Shown: positions 7,872 to 14,746, numbered from the stretch's first letter. The stretch is 16,414 nt of DNA from Bacteroidota bacterium (GCA_030691295.1 JAUYEQ010000328.1:1-16414); one strand, 5' to 3'. The notes: generated by a model not told the origin, from the sequence alone. Numbers and translations: made by a program.

Positions 7872-9030
7872 CTACAATTTCTCCTTTTTTGATTTCAGTT
7901 TTTCCGGCTGGAATTGGAATGTACCCGAATGCCTGGTGATAGGCGTGAATATGCGCTGAGCCATGATAGGCAATCATCTTCACTTCATTTTTATCGTTTA
8001 TCTGAACCGGCAAACATTCTTCCCTGTCCGTTTTTTTTCTGCTGAAATCATGGCTCATGGCCATTGGCAAGCAATATTCCGGTTGTTGGTAATTCATCAG
8101 TTTCCGGAGAAATGGTTTGGCGAAAACTTCGAATTGAATGAACGACGAAACAGGGTTTCCGGGCAGTCCGATGATGTATTTGTTTCCTTTGGATGCGAAG
8201 GTGGTGTGTTGCCCTGGTTTAATGTTGATTTTGCTGAAATGAATTTCGAAGCCCAGCTCCAGAATAATTTTGGGTACAAAATCGAAATCGCCTACAGAAA
8301 CTCCTCCTGAAAGGATGGTCACATTGCTTTCATTAACCGATTTCTGAATGATTTGTTTGGTGAGTTGTTCATCGTCGGGCACAATTCCGTAGTAATTTAC
8401 CGGAAATCCACTTGTTTTTGCCTGCGAAAAAAGCTGGGGCCCGTTTGAATTACGAATCTGGGAAAGTCCTGGTGTTTCTTCAGGATTGACCAATTCGGAA
8501 CCTGTTGAAATAATTCCCACTTCCGGATTTTTATAAACAAGCGGAGAAACACATCCGACCGAAGCCAGCATGGCAATGTGCTGCGGTTTAAGCTGAGTTT
8601 GTGAACTTAAAACCAGATCACCTTCTTTCAGGTCTTCGCCTTTCAGGCAAATATTTGAATTGGTATTTGTTCCGGTAAAACGAATTTTTCCCGCGGAAAT
8701 TTCTTCAGAATATTCCACCATAAAAACGGTGTCGGCACCTTCAGGAACCTGCGCCCCGGTCATTATTTTGCTGCATTGACCTGCACCAATTGTTTTAGTT
8801 GGTGTTTTTCCTGCCGGAATAATTTCGAGAACGGAAAGTCCCAGATTCAAATCTCCACGGCGGCAGGCATAACCGTCCATGGCCGATTTGTTGAAAGGCG
8901 GCATATCGGCATCGGCGAATACATCCTGAGCAAGTATGCGATCCGCCGATTGCATAAAATCAACATTTTCAGTCTCTAGCAGAATTGCTTTCGAAAATGC
9001 AATTTCAATGGCTTGTTCAAGAGTAATCAT
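7855..9030 (-). CDS. moeA: MoeA, molybdopterin molybdenumtransferase
   Basis: MoeA inserts molybdate into adenylylated molybdopterin with release of AMP, acting after the MogA activity encoded downstream at 5073-6002. With the start at 9030 (MITLEQAIEIAF) it has 391 residues, close to the ~400 of the family. Motifs seen in order are MPPFNKSAMDGYA (43-55, catalytic Asp52), LKGEDLKEGD, IISTGSELVNPEETPGLSQIRNSN, SGGVSVGDFDF and GLPGNPVSSF. An in-frame ATG at 9057 would add nine residues. I prefer 9030 because MoeA proteins normally begin just before the Leu-Ser/Thr-x-Glu-x-Ala helix and the longer start would deepen the overlap with the upstream gene from 14 to 41 bp. The 3' end overlaps moaA by 17 bp. 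The gene is clearly part of one polycistronic message with its neighbours. Confidence 0.95.
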   Translation of the reverse strand: MITLEQAIEIAFSKAILLETENVDFMQSADRILAQDVFADADMPPFNKSAMDGYACRRGDLNLGLSVLEIIPAGKTPTKTIGAGQCSKIMTGAQVPEGADTVFMVEYSEEISAGKIRFTGTNTNSNICLKGEDLKEGDLVLSSQTQLKPQHIAMLASVGCVSPLVYKNPEVGIISTGSELVNPEETPGLSQIRNSNGPQLFSQAKTSGFPVNYYGIVPDDEQLTKQIIQKSVNESNVTILSGGVSVGDFDFVPKIILELGFEIHFSKINIKPGQHTTFASKGNKYIIGLPGNPVSSFIQFEVFAKPFLRKLMNYQQPEYCLPMAMSHDFSRKKTDREECLPVQINDKNEVKMIAYHGSAHIHAYHQAFGYIPIPAGKTEIKKGEIVDVRPL

Positions 9031-9565
9031 CTTGTTTCGTTTTCCAGATCTGGTCAAAAGTTATGGCTGTGGGATCCAAACTGAATTGTCCGCTGTCGGA
9101 AAAAACAACAACATCAGCCATTTCCTGCATTTTGAGTGCAGCAGTTTTGATCGTTTCGAATTTTTTCTGAATAAAAATAAAAAAAGCAGGTTCGAATTTT
9201 TTCCGTAAAGCTGCTGATTCAACAATTACAGCTTGTTCAGGATCAAATTGTTCTGAAACCAGTAAGAAAGCTTCTTTCAGGAAAGCATCTGTGGTTTGAA
9301 TATAGAAAACCTTTTCGGCTCCGGCCTGAAGAAACAGTGAACTGTCTTTTGGTAAGGAAGCATCGGTTTCCTGGAAAATACGGTAGTTTTCAGTAATATG
9401 GAGTGGAATCAATCCGCTGGTTGGTTCATGAAAATGAGGGGAGATTTTTATGGCGACCAATTTGTGACTGGCATTGTGTGCAATCACCCGGCGAATGAAG
9501 CTTGTTTTACCAACGTTTTGCTCTGAGCCTGAAACCAAAAGAATATTTTTTGAATTTTGTGTCAT
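9017..9565 (-). CDS. mobB: MobB-like P-loop GTPase of the molybdenum cofactor cluster
   Basis: The 182-residue product begins with a strand and Walker A motif, SGSEQNVGKTSF (12-23). Next comes a MobB-like block in which IKISPHFHE (39-47) takes the place of the His-rich KHxHH segment. A PKDSSLFLQAGAEKVFYIQ stretch matches the KDS-AGA motif of MobB in position and spacing. MobB binds GTP and assists MobA in making the guanine dinucleotide form of the cofactor. In many organisms it is dispensable and its exact role is unclear. There is no MobA in the window. The gene leads the cofactor run, overlaps moeA by 14 bp and follows nadD by 16 bp. The C-terminal third (residues 130-182) is less typical and could reflect a Bacteroidota-specific branch. 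The P-loop call is firm; the MobB assignment rests on motif spacing plus context. Confidence 0.72.
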   Translation of the reverse strand: MTQNSKNILLVSGSEQNVGKTSFIRRVIAHNASHKLVAIKISPHFHEPTSGLIPLHITENYRIFQETDASLPKDSSLFLQAGAEKVFYIQTTDAFLKEAFLLVSEQFDPEQAVIVESAALRKKFEPAFFIFIQKKFETIKTAALKMQEMADVVVFSDSGQFSLDPTAITFDQIWKTKQDDYS

Positions 9566-9581
9566 AAGAATAATTTTAAAT

Positions 9582-10160
9582 TTACTTTTTGTAAAAGTTC
9601 ATTTGTTGCATATAATCCCAGGTACGGTAAGGAATAAAATGGCGGACATCTTTGCCTTCTTTGATGGAGTTTCGGATGAAGGTTGAAGATATTTCCATGA
9701 GCGGGGCATTGGCCACCTGAACGCGCGGATATTTTTTTGCACTTTCAGGATTAAAACCATGACGCGGATATACGATGATGTCGTAATTTTCAAGCAGAAC
9801 ATCGGCATTTTTCCATTTGTGAATGTTCTCCAGATTGTCGGTACCCATCAGGATAAAGAACTGGTGTGTCGGATATTTTTCGCTCATATATGCAAGCGTG
9901 TCGATCGTGTACGAAGGTTTGGGCAAATTGAATTCCACCTTTGAGGCACGAAAACGAAGATCATCACCGATTGCACGGTTTACCAGCTCTAAGCGCTGAT
10001 AATCGTCCAACAGTGTTTTTTTCTTTTTCAACGGATTTTGCGGACTCACCACAAACCACAGCTGGTCGATTTCGGTGTATTCGACCATAAAGTTGGCAAT
10101 GGCCATGTGCCCAACATGTATCGGGTTGAATGAGCCAAAGTAGAGTCCGGTTTTTATCAT
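9582..10160 (-). CDS. nadD: NadD, nicotinate-nucleotide adenylyltransferase
   Basis: NadD transfers AMP from ATP to nicotinate mononucleotide, giving deamido-NAD in the NAD synthesis pathway. The 192-residue protein is of normal length. It shows the nucleotidyltransferase signature GSFNPIHVGHMAIAN (9-23), a lysine-rich loop after VSPQNPLKKKK, FILMGTDNLENIHKW in the substrate-binding region, and the second signature ISSTFIRNSIKEGKD near the C-terminus. These are the HxGH and SxTxxR motifs of the family. It follows gmk after 35 bp and precedes the MobB-like gene by 16 bp. It therefore links the conserved yicC-gmk-nadD block to the cofactor cluster. No independent promoter is evident in either gap. 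Confidence 0.96.
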   Translation of the reverse strand: MIKTGLYFGSFNPIHVGHMAIANFMVEYTEIDQLWFVVSPQNPLKKKKTLLDDYQRLELVNRAIGDDLRFRASKVEFNLPKPSYTIDTLAYMSEKYPTHQFFILMGTDNLENIHKWKNADVLLENYDIIVYPRHGFNPESAKKYPRVQVANAPLMEISSTFIRNSIKEGKDVRHFIPYRTWDYMQQMNFYKK

Positions 10161-10195
10161 GATTTTGGTTTCTAATAACAGGTTTGCATTGAATG

Positions 10196-10789
10196 TCAGC
10201 TTCTGGCGGCTTGCTGCTTGCTACTGGCAATAAATTCACGGATACACTTTTCTGCATCTGCAAAAGCTTTATCCAGGTATTCGTTTATGATGATGCAGTC
10301 GAACTGGCTGGCAAAAGTCAATTCGTACCCGGCTTTGGCAATCCGTTTTTCAATTACTTCCAAAGAATCGGTCGATCTTGAAACCAACCGGTTACGCAAT
10401 TCTTTAACCGAAGGAGGCTGAACAAACACAGCCAAAGCTTCATCGCCGTAATATTTTTTGATGTTGCAACCGCCAACCACATCCACATCGAAAACGACGT
10501 TTTTTCCGTTGTTTCGTATTCGTTCAACTTCTGATTTCAGCGTTCCGTAATAGGTTCCGGCATAAACTTCTTCCCATTCCAGAAATTCATTGTTTTCGAT
10601 TTTCTTCCTGAATTCTTCCGGAGTAAGAAAATAGTAATCTTTCCCGTCGGTTTCGGTGTGCCGCATTCCGCGACTGGTGGCCGAGATGGAGAATTCAAGG
10701 TTTAAATCCTTGTCGAGCAAATGGCGGACAATGGTCGTTTTGCCTGCTCCTGATGGCGCTGAAAATATGATGAGTTTTCCTGGGTTCAT
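10196..10789 (-). CDS. gmk: Guanylate kinase
   Basis: This essential enzyme phosphorylates GMP and dGMP to the diphosphates with ATP. The 197 residues match the family length. Visible are the Walker A motif SAPSGAGKTT (10-19), the GMP-binding SATSRGMRHTETDGKDYYF (37-55), FLEWEEVYAGTYYGT (69-83), FDVDVVGG (100-107, Walker B region) and SRSTDSLEVIEKRIAKA of the lid and C-terminal helix. The C-terminal tail ends in a Ser/Lys/Gln/Ala-rich run (SSKQQAARS) that is probably disordered. In Bacteroidota gmk usually follows yicC directly. Here a HEPN/MNT pair intervenes, and gmk starts 20 bp after the HEPN stop. Confidence 0.97.
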   Translation of the reverse strand: MNPGKLIIFSAPSGAGKTTIVRHLLDKDLNLEFSISATSRGMRHTETDGKDYYFLTPEEFRKKIENNEFLEWEEVYAGTYYGTLKSEVERIRNNGKNVVFDVDVVGGCNIKKYYGDEALAVFVQPPSVKELRNRLVSRSTDSLEVIEKRIAKAGYELTFASQFDCIIINEYLDKAFADAEKCIREFIASSKQQAARS

Positions 10790-10809
10790 GTGTTTAATTT
10801 ATTATAATT

Positions 10810-11211
10810 CTATTTTTTCCCTGATTCTATAGACCGAAGAATAATCGAATAAATTTTCAGGGCAATGTCATAAAGCTCTTTGCTTTCTTTCATAGTTGGT
10901 TTACCAGTTGAAAGCAGACCGATTTCTCCGGGATATCGTGAACTAGTGTACACATTATCCAGCATTTCAAGTTCTGTTTCATCAATCGTTGAAATCAGGA
11001 AAGTTTCGGTCAACGCATACAATCGTGTTAGGTTATGAATGCGCGACATCCGAATTCCTTTTTCTTCGATCAGGGCTTTGAACGCTTTTTCGACCGCCTG
11101 TTGTGAGTGAAAAGCAACCACATTGGTTACAAATTCATCATTCAGGTTATTTTCGCAACTACGTATATCGGTTTGCGCAAATTCAAACCATTGCTTCGTG
11201 TTTGCTTTCAT
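10810..11211 (-). CDS. HEPN domain protein, partner of the MNT nucleotidyltransferase (pair 1)
   Basis: The 133-residue helical protein fits the PF05168-type HEPN family: W8 and an FAQTDI start, then AFHSQQAVEKAFKALIEEKG (33-52), IHNLTRLY (58-65) and the diagnostic YTSSRYPG (88-95). HEPN proteins paired with minimal nucleotidyltransferases act as RNase toxins in some systems (for example HepT of Shewanella). Others of this RYP branch have no proven activity. The only sequence matching an RX4-6H pattern is Arg54-MSRI-His59. It falls in the segment where the family conserves only the histidine, so I would not call it catalytic on that basis. The start overlaps the MNT gene by 29 bp, a tight arrangement that fixes them as a pair. 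It sits between yicC and gmk, in the same orientation. Confidence 0.85.
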   Translation of the reverse strand: MKANTKQWFEFAQTDIRSCENNLNDEFVTNVVAFHSQQAVEKAFKALIEEKGIRMSRIHNLTRLYALTETFLISTIDETELEMLDNVYTSSRYPGEIGLLSTGKPTMKESKELYDIALKIYSIILRSIESGKK

Positions 11212-11539
11212 ATATCACGACCCCTTTAGTGAGTATTTCTTCTGAAAAGCTGGTGTTAGCCAGTTTGAACTGTTCGAACATTGGAATTGTAAACACCATC
11301 AAATCAATGGGTATCTGTTTGGCAACAGGGCGTGTGAATTGGGCGACTTTTAGGTATAAATCCTGTTTTTCTTTAAAAGTGACCGGCATACTTTGGTCGT
11401 TCAGAACAACAAATACATCCAAATCGCTATCCGGGTCAGGTGTGCCATAGGCATACGATCCAAATAATAAAACCAGATAAGGGTCTATTTTGCTTAAATT
11501 GGCTTTAAGTTCCTGTATATATTTGTTTTCAGATATCAT
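11183..11539 (-). CDS. MNT-type minimal nucleotidyltransferase, likely antitoxin (pair 1)
   Basis: The 118-residue product carries the polymerase-beta-like core LVLLFGSYAYGTPDPDSDLD (22-41), which gives the GSx10DxD motif with Gly27-Ser28 and Asp39/Asp41. A third acidic strand is PIDLMVFT with Asp79, so the metal-binding triad looks complete. Family knowledge: MntA-type antitoxins add AMP to a tyrosine of the partner HEPN toxin and silence it. If that holds here, the target would be the protein encoded immediately downstream at 10810-11211. The gene starts 10 bp after the yicC stop, leaving no room for its own promoter, so it is probably co-expressed with the housekeeping genes. Its codon and base use do not stand out strongly from the neighbours. 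An enzymatic or toxin-antitoxin role is inferred from the family. Confidence 0.87.
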   Translation of the reverse strand: MISENKYIQELKANLSKIDPYLVLLFGSYAYGTPDPDSDLDVFVVLNDQSMPVTFKEKQDLYLKVAQFTRPVAKQIPIDLMVFTIPMFEQFKLANTSFSEEILTKGVVIYESKHEAMV

Positions 11540-11549
11540 AAAAGAACTT

Positions 11550-12428
11550 TTATAATACGTTCAAAACCTGTTCTTTAATTTTTTCCAGATTGTCTTTCAT
11601 CTGGACAACAATACGCTGAAGGTTGCTTTCGTTGGCTTTCGAACCTAATGTGTTGATTTCGCGGCCTATTTCCTGAGCAATAAAACCCAGTTTCCTTCCT
11701 GAAGGTTCTGATTCATCCATCATGGTTTCGGAAAAATAGCTGCAATGGTTGGTCAGGCGCACTTTTTCCTCGTTGATGTCGAGTTTTTCCATGTAATAAA
11801 TCAGCTCCTGCTCGAAACGGTTTTTGTCAACATTGCCATTCAGTTGCAATGCATCCAAACTGTCTTTTATTTTAGTCTTTACATTTTCCATCCGCTGATT
11901 TTCGAACGGTTCAACTTGTTTCAGCAAATCCAGAATGTTGGCGATATTGGCTACAATGTCGGTTTTAAGTGCCAGCCCTTCCTGATCACGGAATTTATTG
12001 AGTTCTTCGAGGGTTTTGATCAGGTTTTCACGAACTACAAGCCATTCAGATTCGTCGAGTTCGTCGTACACCATTTTTACGGTTTCGGGTAAACGCAAAA
12101 TGCTCTCCATAATGGATCCATTCACTTCGAGCCCCAGTTCCTGATAAACATCGCTGAGCTGACGGTAATAATCCTTTACAATTGCTGCATTGATTCTGGA
12201 AGTACTTTCTGCTCCCAAGTTGTCGAGATAAAGTGCAAAATCAACTTTGCCACGGGTGAGCATTTCGGACATCAGCCGACGGATTTCAATGTCTTTTTCG
12301 CGGTACATCGCCGGAATCCGGGTATTGATATCGAGTTGTTTGCTGTTGAGCGACTTAATTTCGAGGGTAATTTTTTTGTTTCCTACTTCGAATTCGGTTT
12401 TTCCAAATCCTGTCATTGATCTGATCAT
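11550..12428 (-). CDS. yicC: YicC/YloC family endoribonuclease
   Basis: The 292-residue protein starts with the hallmark MIRSMTGFGK and continues with EIKSLNSKQLDINTRIP and RGKVDFALYLDN of the YicC N-terminal domain (residues 1-155). The C-terminal DUF1732 region shows EPSGRKLGFIAQEIGREINT and SKANESNLQRIVVQMKDNLEKIKEQVLNV to the end. Long helical stretches (residues ~130-230) have the heptad look of a coiled coil. Members of this family have been reported as Mn-dependent endoribonucleases, including on a small RNA in E. coli. The physiological substrate here is unknown. It is the first gene of the yicC-[MNT-HEPN]-gmk-nadD run. A TACCTTTA box reading leftwards at 12455-12448 resembles a Bacteroidota -7 element but is only about 20 bp from the ATG and lacks a clear -33 TTG. 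Confidence 0.95.
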   Translation of the reverse strand: MIRSMTGFGKTEFEVGNKKITLEIKSLNSKQLDINTRIPAMYREKDIEIRRLMSEMLTRGKVDFALYLDNLGAESTSRINAAIVKDYYRQLSDVYQELGLEVNGSIMESILRLPETVKMVYDELDESEWLVVRENLIKTLEELNKFRDQEGLALKTDIVANIANILDLLKQVEPFENQRMENVKTKIKDSLDALQLNGNVDKNRFEQELIYYMEKLDINEEKVRLTNHCSYFSETMMDESEPSGRKLGFIAQEIGREINTLGSKANESNLQRIVVQMKDNLEKIKEQVLNVL

Positions 12429-12457
12429 GTAATTTTTTTTAGTGTGCTAAAGGTAAG

Positions 12458-12533
12458 CTAAAAAGGCAGAAGTAAAAAGGCAGACGTTCATAAGCAATCT
12501 ATCTATCAAACTTCTGCCTGTGAACTTCTGCCT
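12458..12533 (-). terminator. Duplicated hairpin terminator after mnmA
   Basis: Reading leftwards from 12533, the region starts 3 bp after the mnmA stop. Two upstream arms, AGGCAGAAGTTCA (12533-12521) and AGGCAGAAGTTTGA (12519-12506), are followed after ~15 bases by two downstream arms. These are TGAACGTCTGCCT (12490-12478) and ACTTCTGCCT (12473-12464), each running straight into TTTTTA. The first upstream and first downstream arms pair over 13 bp with one mismatch. Either upstream arm pairs perfectly over 10 bp with the last arm. Stem plus T-run is the form of intrinsic terminators, so this probably ends the mnmA transcript before yicC. The competing pairings are unusual. Confidence 0.68.
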
Positions 12534-12536
12534 CTT

Positions 12537-13715
12537 TTATGCAATTACACCCGATCCGATCAATTCGTCGCCTTCGTACCAGGCGGCAAACTGGCCGGAA
12601 GTAATTCCACGCTGTTCTTCATCAAAAAGAATGTACATGCCATCTTCGCGTTGGTACATGGTCGCCTTTTCAAGTGGCTGGCGGTAACGGATGCGGAGGT
12701 CGTATCTCCTGCGTTCTCCTGGGTTCATGACCAAATCAGTTCGTATCCAGTGAATTTCTTCGTTCGGGATAAAAAGTCCGGGACGGTACAATCCCGGATG
12801 TTCGGTTCCTTCGCCAACATACAAAATATTGCGGTTTACATCGGTTCCCAAAACAAAAAGCGGATCCTGGTGGCCGCCAATGTTGAGTCCTTTGCGTTGG
12901 CCAACGGTGTAGTAATGGGCGCCACGGTGTTCGCCGATGACCGCACCGTTCCATGGTTTATAAGGAAATGCCGAACAAAGTTTTCGGAAGTTTTCTTCGG
13001 ATTTTTCAACATTCTTTTTCCTGACAATAAATTCAGCCGGAATTTCAATCACATTGCCGGTTTTTGGTTCCAATTGTTGCTGAAGGAAGGTGGGCAGATC
13101 CACTTTGCCGACAAAGCAAATTCCCTGCGAATCTTTGCGCTCGGCACTAGGGAGATTGGCATGACGGGCAATTTCACGCACTTCAGGTTTTTCCAGATGC
13201 CCGATTGGAAACATGGCTTTCGATAGCTGATACTGGTTCAACTGACATAGAAAATAGCTTTGATCTTTGTTGTCGTCTTTTCCGGCGAGCAATTGATGAA
13301 TGGTCTGTCCATCTTTTTCAAATTCCGCTTTCCGGCAATAGTGGCCGGTTGCCACAGAGTCGGCATGGTATTTCAGGCATTCGTCCAGAAAAATATCAAA
13401 TTTGATTTCGCGGTTGCAAAGTACATCGGGATTTGGAGTTCGTCCCTTGCTGTATTCGGCAAACATGTAATCGACCACACGCTTTTTATAATCTACGCTG
13501 AGGTCAACAATATGGAATGGAATTTCAAGTTTTTTTGCCACCATTTCAGCAATCATGGCATCGTCTTCCCAGGTGCAGCGGGATGTAATGGTTCCGGTGC
13601 GGTCGTGCCAGTTCACCATGAACAAAGCAACAACGTCATAACCTTGTTGTTTAAGTAAATAGGCTGCAACACTCGAATCAACACCTCCTGAAAGACCTAT
13701 CACAACACGTTTCAT
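12537..13715 (-). CDS. mnmA: MnmA, tRNA-specific 2-thiouridylase
   Basis: MnmA thiolates U34 of tRNA-Lys, -Glu and -Gln in an ATP-dependent reaction using a persulfide. Starting at 13715 (MKRVVIGLSGGVDSS) the protein has 392 residues. The PP-loop SGGVDSS is at 9-15. The two catalytic cysteines are present: Cys100 in TPNPDVLCN and Cys200 in SQGICFVG. GQRKGLNIGG, typical of the central domain, and a C-terminal beta-barrel region ending in RGITSGQFAAWYEGDELIGSG complete it. Residues ~225-260 carry an extra segment (KKNVEKSEENFRKL region) that I believe is common in Bacteroidota homologues. An in-frame ATG at 13751 would add 12 residues (MKQTLNLKQEHP) without family support, so I chose 13715. A promoter candidate lies at 13836-13866 and a duplicated terminator follows the stop. 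Confidence 0.96.
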   Translation of the reverse strand: MKRVVIGLSGGVDSSVAAYLLKQQGYDVVALFMVNWHDRTGTITSRCTWEDDAMIAEMVAKKLEIPFHIVDLSVDYKKRVVDYMFAEYSKGRTPNPDVLCNREIKFDIFLDECLKYHADSVATGHYCRKAEFEKDGQTIHQLLAGKDDNKDQSYFLCQLNQYQLSKAMFPIGHLEKPEVREIARHANLPSAERKDSQGICFVGKVDLPTFLQQQLEPKTGNVIEIPAEFIVRKKNVEKSEENFRKLCSAFPYKPWNGAVIGEHRGAHYYTVGQRKGLNIGGHQDPLFVLGTDVNRNILYVGEGTEHPGLYRPGLFIPNEEIHWIRTDLVMNPGERRRYDLRIRYRQPLEKATMYQREDGMYILFDEEQRGITSGQFAAWYEGDELIGSGVIA

Positions 13716-13776
13716 AGGATGCTCTTGTTTCAAATTCAAAGTTTGCTTCATTGGTCTTGATGGCGATTTAAACTTA

Positions 13777-13789
13777 TGGGTTTAACCCA
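13777..13789. promoter_or_regulatory. Palindrome in the mnmA leader
   Basis: TGGGTT-T-AACCCA is a perfect 6-bp dyad around a single T. It lies between the candidate promoter (13836-13866) and both possible mnmA starts (13751, 13715). The outer AAAC/GTTT flanks extend it loosely. It may be an operator or a small leader hairpin. The symmetry is certain; function is not. Confidence 0.3.
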
Positions 13790-13835
13790 GTTTCTGCAGG
13801 CAGATGATTTTTGGACTGAATAAAAATTGGGTAGG

Positions 13836-13866
13836 CAAAAGTATAGAAAACCGGCAAGTATTCCAA
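13836..13866 (-). promoter_or_regulatory. Bacteroidota-type promoter for mnmA
   Basis: Reading leftwards, TTG (13866-13864) is followed after 20 bp by TACTTTTG (13843-13836), an exact fit to the TTG / TAnnTTTG pattern described for Bacteroides primary sigma-factor promoters. Transcription would start near 13830 and give a leader of roughly 80-115 nt, depending on the mnmA start used. It lies just beyond the decayed luxR fragment, so mnmA appears to be transcribed independently of the genes to its right. Confidence 0.55.
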
Positions 13867-13874
13867 CGTTCAGT

Positions 13875-14012
13875 TTAAATCAGTTCACCCTGATTTATAT
13901 CGCCAACGTCAATGATTTTTTTCAGGATGGCGTACATGGTCATTCCTGAAGCGGATTTAATACCTGTTTTTTTTTGAGATTTTTTTGCGGTTGAAAATTA
14001 CGGTGTGTGCTC
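13875..14012 (-). pseudogene. Displaced, decayed copy of the luxR regulator 3' end
   Basis: This 138-bp segment aligns with the last 139 bp of the regulator gene at 14829-15431. The 92 bp ending at the stop codon (13875-13966 versus 14829-14920) differ at only five positions, all transitions. They read in frame as a 30-residue tail (TGIKSASGM...DINQGELI) ending in TAA. Four of the five changes are silent; the fifth is Asp to Gly. Further upstream the copy has an extra base in a homopolymer (nine instead of eight positions), a 2-bp loss and a stop codon, and similarity ends near 14012. It has no start and no DNA-binding helix left. It lies 24 bp after the HEPN stop at 14037, so it and the intact gene end bracket the MNT/HEPN pair. 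Confidence 0.9.
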
Positions 14013-14036
14013 AAAAACTAAAAGTACTCCGCAAAG

Positions 14037-14426
14037 CTATTTAATGATTAAATCTTTCAATCTTTCATTCAGATCATTAACTTCCTGAAGCAAAGGTTTT
14101 GCAGTATCTTCATCATAATCAATAAAGTCAGCATAATCTGTTTCCTGCCTCCAGTCGAAAAGATGTGAATACAGCTTACCATGTTCCTTGTCCACAATTC
14201 CTTCTTTTACAAAATTCAGAAAAAACTGAGTTTTTACGCCATTGTGGGTTTCAGCATTGATGTTATTTTTAAAAAGAAGCGCACTTACCAAATAATAGCT
14301 TGAATAATAAAGCCGGTTGATACACGAATTCCAACGATCGTTATTTGCAAGCAATATTGCATCGTCAAATATTTCTGCTGATTTTGAAATGCGGTAATTT
14401 ATATAGTCTTCTTTTGCTTCTTTCAT
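14037..14426 (-). CDS. HEPN domain protein, partner of MNT nucleotidyltransferase (pair 2)
   Basis: The 129-residue helical protein has the pattern of the other common HEPN branch: RLYYSSYYLVSALLFKNN (38-55), ETHNGVKTQFFLNFVKEG (59-76) and the late DWRQETDYADF (91-101). These correspond to the family's YYAxFxAxxALL, HxGV and RxxADY blocks. It is not closely similar to the HEPN of pair 1, so the two are not recent duplicates. No arginine stands 5-7 residues before a histidine, so the canonical RX4-6H ribonuclease motif is not visible. The start codon overlaps the stop of the nucleotidyltransferase gene in an ATGA, indicating coupled translation. Members are usually called toxins or substrate-binding partners of MNT proteins; which applies here cannot be told. 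The stop codon is followed by the decayed luxR tail. Confidence 0.84.
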   Translation of the reverse strand: MKEAKEDYINYRISKSAEIFDDAILLANNDRWNSCINRLYYSSYYLVSALLFKNNINAETHNGVKTQFFLNFVKEGIVDKEHGKLYSHLFDWRQETDYADFIDYDEDTAKPLLQEVNDLNERLKDLIIK

Positions 14427-14746
14427 TGGATAACAATCCCGTCTCGTTTAATGCTTTTATATAAAGGAGTTATTGAATGTCTGGCTTCCCAGTCATTTTT
14501 CGAATACACGAAAGTTGAGATAGGCTCACCGATTTCCAGTTCAACGTCAAATAGTTCTTCCCGATATTCTTTTTCCGTTTTACGGGTAACATTCAAGGTG
14601 TCTAATAAGATTAAGATATCCCAATCTGAGTCAATTTTAGCTTCTCCTCTTGCATGTGAACCAAACAAAATGACCTCTGCATTCGAATTTTTTTTTCTAA
14701 TCTTCGATTTAATAAGGTTGACGGTGTATTGTTCCTTTGTATTCAT
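14423..14746 (-). CDS. MNT-type minimal nucleotidyltransferase (pair 2)
   Basis: The 107-residue protein contains VILFGSHARGEAKIDSDWDI (25-44), the GSx10DxD motif with Gly29-Ser30 and Asp41/Asp43. The third acidic position on the later strand is not evident: the segment GEPISTFVYSK has serine where pair 1 has aspartate, as I recall for this sub-branch. It is presumed to modify or neutralise the downstream HEPN protein by nucleotide transfer, by analogy with MntA-HepT; this is untested here. A sequence TATATTTG, reading leftwards at 14758-14751, matches a -7 element. It is only 4 bp before the ATG and has no TTG at the right distance, so a leaderless message is possible but weakly supported. 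Otherwise transcription may come through from the luxR gene 82 bp upstream. Confidence 0.86.
   Translation of the reverse strand: MNTKEQYTVNLIKSKIRKKNSNAEVILFGSHARGEAKIDSDWDILILLDTLNVTRKTEKEYREELFDVELEIGEPISTFVYSKNDWEARHSITPLYKSIKRDGIVIQ

Noticed and set aside
10161..10195. Possible small RNA or promoter in the gmk-nadD gap
   Set aside because: Only 35 bp, with no promoter box or structure visible.
11035..11052. RX4H pattern in HEPN pair 1 (Arg54...His59) as a catalytic ribonuclease motif
   Set aside because: In this HEPN branch only the histidine of that segment is conserved, so the arginine spacing may be chance.
12651..13226. 191-codon plus-strand open frame opposite mnmA
   Set aside because: It is the mirror of a well conserved gene, with no family features and Cys/Phe-rich composition typical of antisense translation.
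13716..13751. Longer mnmA start at 13751 adding 12 residues
   Set aside because: The extension has no family support. The PP-loop normally starts within the first ten residues, as it does from 13715.
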